Assembly (NCBI GenBank): GCA_963781555.1
Contig: CAWAGB010000004.1
Location: 1 to 64,000, forward strand
Source: JAICQM01 sp963781555
Lineage (GTDB): Bacteria; Chloroflexota; Limnocylindria; QHBO01
DNA length: 64,000 nt
Direction: 5' to 3'
A program made the translations under genes and the position numbers. The notes under the pieces were generated by a model. That model ran no database searches. It was not told where the DNA came from and saw nothing but the letters and a program-made list of their open reading frames with translations. This document shows positions 58,738-64,000 of the stretch, in pieces (the stretch's first letter is position 1; every line of letters begins with the position of its first letter).

Positions 58738-61494
58738 ATGGGCCTGCGCCTGCCGCCGCCGGGCGCGCTGCTGCTGCCGGCGGCGCTCGTCGGTCTTGCG
58801 GCGGGGATCCTCCTTTCCGAGGGACAGCCAGCCGTCGTCACCGCCGCTCCGCTCGTCGCGCTGCTCGGCCCGGTCGTCGCGCTCGCGTTGGTCGGGATCG
58901 GCGGCCGGATCGGGCCGGCAGGTGCGATGACGGTCCTCGCCCTGTTCGTCGCGATCGGGCTCGTTCGTGGCGACTCGACCAGGCTGCCCGCAGGCCCGGG
59001 CACGGTTGCCGGAGCCATCGGTCTGGGGGAGCTCGCGACCCAGGGGACCGTCATGGACGAGCCGCGCCCGCGAGAGGATCGGCTGCAGGTGGTGCTCGAC
59101 GACGTGGTCGCCGACTCGGTGGTCCTGCGCGGCCGGTTGTTGGCGTGGCTGCCGCGCGCCGCAGCGCTCGTCCCCGGCGACCGGGTGCTGCTCAGATCCG
59201 CATACGAGCTGCCGCCGCTGCTGGAGGACTTCGACTATCGCGCCTACCTGGCGCGACAGGGCATCGCCGCCGTGGCGCGCAGCTTCGAAGTGGAGGTGGT
59301 CGGTCACGCGGGAACAGGACCCGCCGACGTGCTTGCCGCTCTGCGCCATGGGCTCGCGAGCGGGCTCGAGAGTCTCGTGCCGGAGCCAGAGGCGGCACTC
59401 GGGGTGGGCATCCTGCTCGGCATCCGCAGCGGGATCGATCCGGCGCTCGAGGACTCGTTTGCCCGAGCTGGCCTCACGCATGTCGTCGCGATCAGCGGCT
59501 GGAATATCGCGATCGTCACCGCCCTTGCAGCCGCCGCGCTGCGGCCGCTGCGCCGTCGTCCCGGCGGGCGCTGGACGGAGGCGACGGCCACCGTCGTGCT
59601 GGTGGTCGGCTACGTGGTGCTGGTGGGGGGCAGCCCATCGGTCGTGCGAGCGGCTCTGATGTCTTCGGCCCTCCTGGTTGCCCGCCTGGGAGGGACGCGC
59701 AGCCACGCCGCCAGCGCCCTCGCGCTCGCCGCGCTGGTGATGCTCCTGGTCGCGCCGCCACTCCTGTGGGACGTCGGGTTCCAGCTGTCCGCCCTGGCGA
59801 CCGGCGGCCTGCTCGCCTTCGCGGGGCCGATCGATCGCCGTCTCGTGTGGATGGCGCGGCCCGTCCGCGAGCCGATCGCGCTGACGGTCGCCGCCCAGAT
59901 CGCGACCCTCCCGGTGGTGCTCGGCAGCTTCGAACGGCTGTCCCTCGTCGCACCGGTGGCCAACGTGGCGGTCGTGCCACTCGTGCCGCTGGTGATGGCG
60001 ACGAGCGCGCTCGCCGCCCCCGTCGGCCTCGTGACCGCACCCTTCGACGGCCCGCTGATCGCGGCCGCGAGCTGGCTCGCCGGCGGGCTCGGGTGGCTCC
60101 CCTTGCGCGCGCTGGTGGCCGTCGGGTCAATGGCCGGCAGCGTGCCGCTGGCATCGGTACCGGTCGAGCCGCCGGGCTGGTTGCCATTCGCCTGGTACCC
60201 GGTCGTCGCGCTGGTGGCTCTGCGGGCGCCGCATGACGCGAACGCCGACCCGCTCTCGCTCGGGCTGACGCCGCTGGGCCGTGGCTCCCCGGCGATCGGC
60301 CACGAACGAGCGCCGTTCAGGATGCCGTCGCCGCTCATCCTCGTACTCGGCGTGGTCTCCCTGCTCGTGCTCTTCACCGTGGCGACTGGCCCCGATGGGC
60401 GCCTGCATGTCGCCGCGCTCGACATCGGCCAGGGCGACGCGATCCTGGTGACCGCACCCACCGGGGCCGTGGCGCTGGTCGACGGCGGCCCGGATCCCGA
60501 GCGCACCCTTCGCGAGCTGGGCGCGATGCTGCCCTTTCACCGTCGGCGGATCGACCTGGTGGTGCTGACCCACCCGCACCAGGATCACGTCGCGGGACTG
60601 GTGGACGTCCTGGAGCGCTATCGGGTGGGTGTCGTCCTGGACCCCGGGCGACCGTTCGAGAACGCGAGCTACGACCGCTTCCTGACCGATGCCGCGGCCG
60701 AACCGGGGGCAACCGTCGCACTGGCGCGCGCGGGCATGGTCATCGCGCTGGACGACACCACCACGTTTCGGGTCCTCTTCCCCGATCCAGCCGATGCCGC
60801 GGCGCCACTGCCGGAGGACGACATCAACAACGCGTCGGTCGTCCTGCTGCTCGAGTCACGCGGGGTGCGGGTGCTCCTCACCGGCGACGCCGAGCTGCCC
60901 GTCGAGCACCTGCTGGCCGAGCGCGGCCTGCTCGCACCGGTGACGGTCCTGAAAGTAGGGCACCACGGCTCCACCTCCAGCACATCGGCGGAGCTGTTGG
61001 ACGCGATACATCCGACGCTCGCCCTCATCTCGTGCGGGGTCGGCAACGACTACGGGCACCCGGCGCCGGAGACGATCGACCGCCTGGCCGAATACGGCAT
61101 CGGGACGCTACGTACCGACCGCGACGGGACCGTGGAGGTGGCGAGCGATGGCGTACGGCTCGAGGTGCGGGCCGGAGGGCACCTGGTCGCAGATCTGCCC
61201 GTCGCCCGCGCGACGCTGCCGGATCGTCCCTTCACCGCTAGGATCGGTGCGTGGCAATCCCCCATCTCGACAGCGCCGAGGCGATCCTCGCCTCGTACGG
61301 CCTCCCCGACGGCATCGTGGTCCATTCCCGCGGGGTGTCGCGGGTCGCGACGGTGGCGGCTGAGGTCCTTGCCGAGGCGGGCATCCCGGTCGACGCGGAC
61401 CTCGTCACGGTCGCCGCCCTGCTCCATGACATCGACAAGCCGGAGTCGCGGCGCACGGGCGAGGCGCACGGCATCGTGGGCGCGCGCTGGCTGA
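58738..61494 (+). CDS. comEC: ComEC DNA-uptake channel, 3' end overlaps next gene
   Basis: Multi-pass channel that imports single-stranded DNA. From ATG 58738: N-terminal helices and OB region, the Competence domain (GILLGIRSGIDPALEDSFARAG, HVVAISGWNIAIVTALAAA) and a C-terminal metallo-beta-lactamase domain with VVLTHPHQDHVAGLVDVLER. Family homology ends near 61170 (TDRDGTVEVASDGVRLEVRA). The frame then runs 244 bases into the HD-domain gene and stops at 61494, giving 918 residues with an unnatural Ser/Arg-rich tail. Either a one-base error hides a stop near 61240 or the overlap is real. Confidence 0.9.
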   Translation: MGLRLPPPGALLLPAALVGLAAGILLSEGQPAVVTAAPLVALLGPVVALALVGIGGRIGPAGAMTVLALFVAIGLVRGDSTRLPAGPGTVAGAIGLGELATQGTVMDEPRPREDRLQVVLDDVVADSVVLRGRLLAWLPRAAALVPGDRVLLRSAYELPPLLEDFDYRAYLARQGIAAVARSFEVEVVGHAGTGPADVLAALRHGLASGLESLVPEPEAALGVGILLGIRSGIDPALEDSFARAGLTHVVAISGWNIAIVTALAAAALRPLRRRPGGRWTEATATVVLVVGYVVLVGGSPSVVRAALMSSALLVARLGGTRSHAASALALAALVMLLVAPPLLWDVGFQLSALATGGLLAFAGPIDRRLVWMARPVREPIALTVAAQIATLPVVLGSFERLSLVAPVANVAVVPLVPLVMATSALAAPVGLVTAPFDGPLIAAASWLAGGLGWLPLRALVAVGSMAGSVPLASVPVEPPGWLPFAWYPVVALVALRAPHDANADPLSLGLTPLGRGSPAIGHERAPFRMPSPLILVLGVVSLLVLFTVATGPDGRLHVAALDIGQGDAILVTAPTGAVALVDGGPDPERTLRELGAMLPFHRRRIDLVVLTHPHQDHVAGLVDVLERYRVGVVLDPGRPFENASYDRFLTDAAAEPGATVALARAGMVIALDDTTTFRVLFPDPADAAAPLPEDDINNASVVLLLESRGVRVLLTGDAELPVEHLLAERGLLAPVTVLKVGHHGSTSSTSAELLDAIHPTLALISCGVGNDYGHPAPETIDRLAEYGIGTLRTDRDGTVEVASDGVRLEVRAGGHLVADLPVARATLPDRPFTARIGAWQSPISTAPRRSSPRTASPTASWSIPAGCRGSRRWRLRSLPRRASRSTRTSSRSPPCSMTSTSRSRGARARRTASWARAG

Positions 61495-61808
61495 CCGATG
61501 CAGGCTGGGAGGAGCTGGCAATGCCGGTCGCCTCGCATCCCATCGGCTGCCTGCTCGACGACGAGCGCTACCCGCGCGGCTGGCCGAGCGTCCTGGTCTC
61601 GATCGCCGACCGCCACGTCACCGATCGCTTCGTGACCGTCGACGAGCGGGTGAACGACCTCCTGGTTCGCTACCCGGACGACGCCACGCTGATCGAGCTC
61701 GCCCGGCGGCCGGCCCACGCCCTGGAACGCGAGCTGGCCGACGCGGTCGGCATCGGTACGGATGACCTGGTCGCTCGCCTGCGCGCCGGCTGGGAGGCTG
61801 GCACGTGA
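61251..61808 (+). CDS. HD-domain phosphohydrolase
   Basis: 185 residues from GTG 61251. HD superfamily ligands: His in VVHSRGVSRVA, the HD pair in TVAALLHDIDKPES, a third in EAHGIVGARW and Asp in VSIADRHVTDR. The small size and layout resemble HDIG-type nucleotide phosphohydrolases, but the substrate is unknown. The GTG is embedded in the extended comEC frame; the stop overlaps the holA start by 4 bases. Confidence 0.8.
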   Translation: MAIPHLDSAEAILASYGLPDGIVVHSRGVSRVATVAAEVLAEAGIPVDADLVTVAALLHDIDKPESRRTGEAHGIVGARWLTDAGWEELAMPVASHPIGCLLDDERYPRGWPSVLVSIADRHVTDRFVTVDERVNDLLVRYPDDATLIELARRPAHALERELADAVGIGTDDLVARLRAGWEAGT

Positions 61809-62839
61809 GCGCGCACCTGCTGCTCGTCCACGGGGACGACGGGTTCGGGGTCGACCGCGCGGTGACCGCCTTCGCCGAGCGCATCGGCGCCATGGAGCGC
61901 AGCGATATCGTGCCGGTCGCCTCCCCCGACATGGCGGCCCTCGACCGCGCCCAGCTGGACGCGGCGACGATGGGCATGTTCGGGCCGCGGCTGGCCGTGC
62001 TGCGCCAGCCGCTGCGCGCCGTCGGCCGCTCCACGGCGGCCATCGACCGTCTCACCGCGCTCATCGGGGAGCTCCCCGACGGCGGCGCGCTGGCGCTCGT
62101 GGAGACCCGCCCCTCGCGGGACATCACCAAGCCACCGGCCCTCCTGAAGCGCCTGTCGGATGCCGTCAGCGCGGCGGGCGGAAACGTCGAGGAGCGCATG
62201 GCGCCGCGGCGATCCGAGCTGGCGGGCTGGCTGCGCGATCACGCACGGTCCATCGGCGTCGCCCTCGAGCCACCGGCGGCCAAGCTGCTCTCGGACCGCA
62301 TCGGGGGTGCCGTCTGGGAGACGGATATCGAGCGCGGCGAGCAGACCCGCGTGGGTGACAGCGAGCTGCGGAAGCTCGCCACGTACGCCGGGGAGCGCGC
62401 GATCACCGTCTTGGACGTGGAGGCGCTGACGACGGATACGCGGCCCGCATCGGTCTTCGCGATCACCAATGCGCTGGACCGCCGAGACGCCGCCGCCGCC
62501 GCCGAGGCGCTGCAACGCGCGCTGCAGGAGGGGCAGCCGGTGTTGCGCATCATGGCCAGCCTGGAGGGACGGCTCACCGACCTGATCGTGGCGCGCGACC
62601 TGGTGGCCGCGGGCAAGGGCCCAGCCGAGCTGACGAAGGCAGTCGGGCGCGGCAACGCGCGCGTGGCGGAGCGGGTGATGGAGGCGGCGCGGCGCTACTC
62701 GGGGGAGGAGCTGGAGGGAATGCTGACCGGCCTGTTCGAGGCGGACCTGGCGATCAAGGCGAACGAGATGGAGCCGGAGCCGGCGATCAGCGCCTGGCTG
62801 GGAACGTACCTGCTGGGAGTGTCGCGGACGCGGAGCTAG
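61805..62839 (+). CDS. holA: DNA polymerase III delta subunit
   Basis: 344 residues, GTG start at 61805. The clamp-loader delta subunit opens the beta clamp. LLVHGDDGFGVDRAVTAFAE at the start stands for the degenerate P-loop region. FGPRLAVLRQPLRAVGR, ETRPSRDITKPPALLKRL, LGEL-type LRKLATYAGERAITVLDVEAL and the C-terminal collar RIMASLEGRLTDLIVARDLVA fit the family. In many bacteria holA follows comEC, as here, which strengthens the call. Confidence 0.87.
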   Translation: MSAHLLLVHGDDGFGVDRAVTAFAERIGAMERSDIVPVASPDMAALDRAQLDAATMGMFGPRLAVLRQPLRAVGRSTAAIDRLTALIGELPDGGALALVETRPSRDITKPPALLKRLSDAVSAAGGNVEERMAPRRSELAGWLRDHARSIGVALEPPAAKLLSDRIGGAVWETDIERGEQTRVGDSELRKLATYAGERAITVLDVEALTTDTRPASVFAITNALDRRDAAAAAEALQRALQEGQPVLRIMASLEGRLTDLIVARDLVAAGKGPAELTKAVGRGNARVAERVMEAARRYSGEELEGMLTGLFEADLAIKANEMEPEPAISAWLGTYLLGVSRTRS

Positions 62840-63111
62840 GCGGCGGAGTCCCAGGCGGCCCCGGCGCGGAGAACGCGGTCGCTCTCGATGGCGAACGTGC
62901 AGCGCGCGTCGGACAAGCCAAGGATCCCGATCAGCTGCTGGTCCACGTAGAGCTGGCGGCACGGCACGCAGAGCGCTCCGGGGATGGCGAACAGGAGCCG
63001 CTCGTCCGCGGTCGGGTCGCGGAAGGTGGCATCGAAGACGCTGGCCAGCAGGGACCCGCTGCAGAAGCGGCAGGTCTCGTCGCGGCGCGGCTTGGGCGCT
63101 GAGGTGCTCAT
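62836..63111 (-). CDS. Small Cys-pair protein, unknown
   Basis: 91 residues from ATG 63111. DETCRFCSGSLL and CVPCRQLYVDQQLIG supply two CxxC pairs 35 or so residues apart, which could hold a structural zinc. Remaining part: DARCTFAIESDRVLRAG. No family recognised. Convergent with holA, sharing 4 bases at the stops. Confidence 0.55.
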   Translation of the reverse strand: MSTSAPKPRRDETCRFCSGSLLASVFDATFRDPTADERLLFAIPGALCVPCRQLYVDQQLIGILGLSDARCTFAIESDRVLRAGAAWDSAA

Positions 63112-63196
63112 GGCCGCAGGATGGGTTGCGACCCCCGCTCCCTCAATAGGACTGCGCGACGGTACCGCGGCAGTACCTTTGGTCACCCAGGAAGCG

Positions 63197-63574
63197 TCAG
63201 ACGACGCGGACCACCTGTGCGGCGCTGCTCCACAGGCGCTCGAGACCGTAGAACTCGCGTTCCTCGGGGGCGAAGACGTGGACGATGACCGCGCCGTAGT
63301 CAATGAGCACCCAACGCGCGGCCGCCACGCCCTCCGTGCCGATGGGCCGGATGCCGACGTCGCGCAGCTCGTCGACGATGGCGTTGGCCAGCGCCCCGAC
63401 CTGCCGCTCCGAGCGTCCGGAGCAGATGACGAAGTAGTCGGCCATGCTCGTCACCTCCGCGGTGCGGAGCATGACCACGTCGGCCGCCTTCTTGTCCGAT
63501 GCCAGCTCGACGATGCGGTGCGCAAGGTCGGCGGGATCGTTCAGGTCCGCGGCAGGGGCGGTCGGTTCGGTCAG
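63197..63574 (-). CDS. rsfS: Ribosomal silencing factor RsfS
   Basis: About 125 residues. The RsfS core is clear: AHRIVELASDKKAADVVMLR, MADYFVICSGRSERQVGALA, ARWVLIDYGAVIVHVF and EREFYGLERLW. RsfS binds L14 on the 50S subunit and blocks subunit joining in slow growth. No ATG, GTG or TTG lies before the domain; a CTG at 63572-63574, overlapping the nadD stop as CTGA and preceded by GGAG eight bases upstream, is the best start. The nadD-rsfS pair is a conserved arrangement. Confidence 0.87.
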   Translation of the reverse strand: MTEPTAPAADLNDPADLAHRIVELASDKKAADVVMLRTAEVTSMADYFVICSGRSERQVGALANAIVDELRDVGIRPIGTEGVAAARWVLIDYGAVIVHVFAPEEREFYGLERLWSSAAQVVRVV

Positions 63575-64000
63575 GATGGGAGCTCCAGGTACAGGCCGCG
63601 CGCGGCGATCTCGGCTTCCACGCGTCGCGGAACAAGGTACCGGATGGCCCTCCCCGCCGCCACTCGCGCCCGGATCTCGGTCGCCGACACGTCGAGCGCC
63701 GGTCCGTCCAGGAGATGGATCCGGTCGACGGCGGCGCCGAAACGCTCGCGCAGCCGCGCCCCCTCCGGGGTCGGTGTGCCGGGACGCGGACCGATGGCCC
63801 ATTCGAGGCTGGCCAGCAGCGCGTCGGGCTCGCGCCAGGTGTCGATGGCGGCCAGCGAGTCGGCGGCCATGATCAGCACCGGCTCGATGTCTGCCGGCAG
63901 CTGACCGCGAAGGGCGATTACCGTATCGATGGTGTAGCTCGGGCCGCTGCGCTCCAGCTCGATCGTCGAGAGCTCCAACGACGGGTCATCGTCGATGGCA
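63571..64000 (-). CDS. nadD: Nicotinate-nucleotide adenylyltransferase, 5' partial
   Basis: Adenylates nicotinate mononucleotide in NAD synthesis. The frame stays open to the window edge (AIDDDPSLELSTIELERSGP), so the N-terminal GxFxPxHxGH motif lies outside. Visible: SYTIDTVIALRGQLP, LIMAADSLAAIDTWREPDAL, and the ISTEIR-like signature VSATEIRARVAAGRAIRYLVP with the final helix. TTG at 63978 is not the true start. Confidence 0.92.
   Translation of the reverse strand, partial: AIDDDPSLELSTIELERSGPSYTIDTVIALRGQLPADIEPVLIMAADSLAAIDTWREPDALLASLEWAIGPRPGTPTPEGARLRERFGAAVDRIHLLDGPALDVSATEIRARVAAGRAIRYLVPRRVEAEIAARGLYLELPS

Noticed and set aside
1..64000. CRISPR arrays, rRNA genes, prophage or toxin-antitoxin modules
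   Set aside because: I looked for regularly spaced repeats, rRNA signatures and typical phage or TA gene pairs and saw none.

Overview
The window looks like two different pieces of DNA joined at about 7,230-7,245. Positions 1 to about 7,230 have visibly lower GC, sparse small genes and insertion-sequence debris. The families there are of actinobacterial type: a DUF664/DinB protein, an IS30 fragment, an IS3 element, and small conserved hypotheticals. From about 7,240 to 64,000 the DNA is uniformly GC-rich, densely coded and mostly housekeeping. That part suggests a high-GC Chloroflexota-like bacterium: lipobox and secreted proteins with long Pro/Thr-rich linkers, BioY, a ComEA-ComEC-HolA block, F420-type LLM and RibD-like oxidoreductases, and a compact ImuB. 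The phylum call is an inference from gene style, not a database result. The junction cuts lepA after its first 320 or so codons, so it is either a chimeric contig or a real insertion/rearrangement.

Layout. 1-7,228: partial DinB-like gene, small membrane protein, 5'-truncated IS30 transposase against a truncated gene, five small hypotheticals (one only 51 aa), an IS3 element that splits a lipoprotein gene and carries two frameshifts of its own, then decayed genes. 7,229-14,000: truncated lepA, an APH-type kinase, a CapA lipoprotein, a VanY peptidase and a VanW protein (cell-envelope group). 14,100-15,200: rpsT and a MOSC protein. 15,194-20,891: a tightly overlapping minus-strand operon, ROK sugar kinase - gap - pgk - eno - cupin - methyltransferase. 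21,012-25,500: DUF5679, nucleoside phosphorylase, a large lamin-tail secreted protein, a membrane protein. 25,726-29,726: carA-carB. 29,845-35,240: bioY, DUF4349, VIT-family and small membrane proteins, cupredoxin, DUF2330, a second VanY.

35,371-46,131 holds the most interesting biology: a split ImuA/ImuB/DnaE2 translesion mutasome. dnaE2 and, 7 kb away, imuA-imuB-DUF6504 each sit behind the same 16-bp SOS-box sequence with the same box/-10/start-codon geometry, so LexA probably co-regulates them. The imuA transcript may run on through a GNAT, a PRC-barrel protein, a RibD-like reductase and an LLM oxidoreductase. DnaE2 carries two unusual insertions, and ImuB lacks its catalytic Asp-Glu and part of its N-terminus.

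46,180-64,000: two tRNA-Ala genes (CGC and GGC), a lipoprotein, SRPBCC and acyltransferase-3 proteins, a TipA-like MerR regulator with a textbook 19-bp-spacer promoter, a diguanylate cyclase, a TetR/PEP-synthase-like pair, a GNAT-methyltransferase-leuS operon, comEA-comEC-HD-holA, and at the right edge rsfS and a partial nadD.

Single-base frame breaks occur in rpsT, eno and leuS, possibly at the 3' end of comEC, and twice in the IS3 element. Since three of these are essential genes, I suspect uncorrected sequencing indels rather than real mutations.
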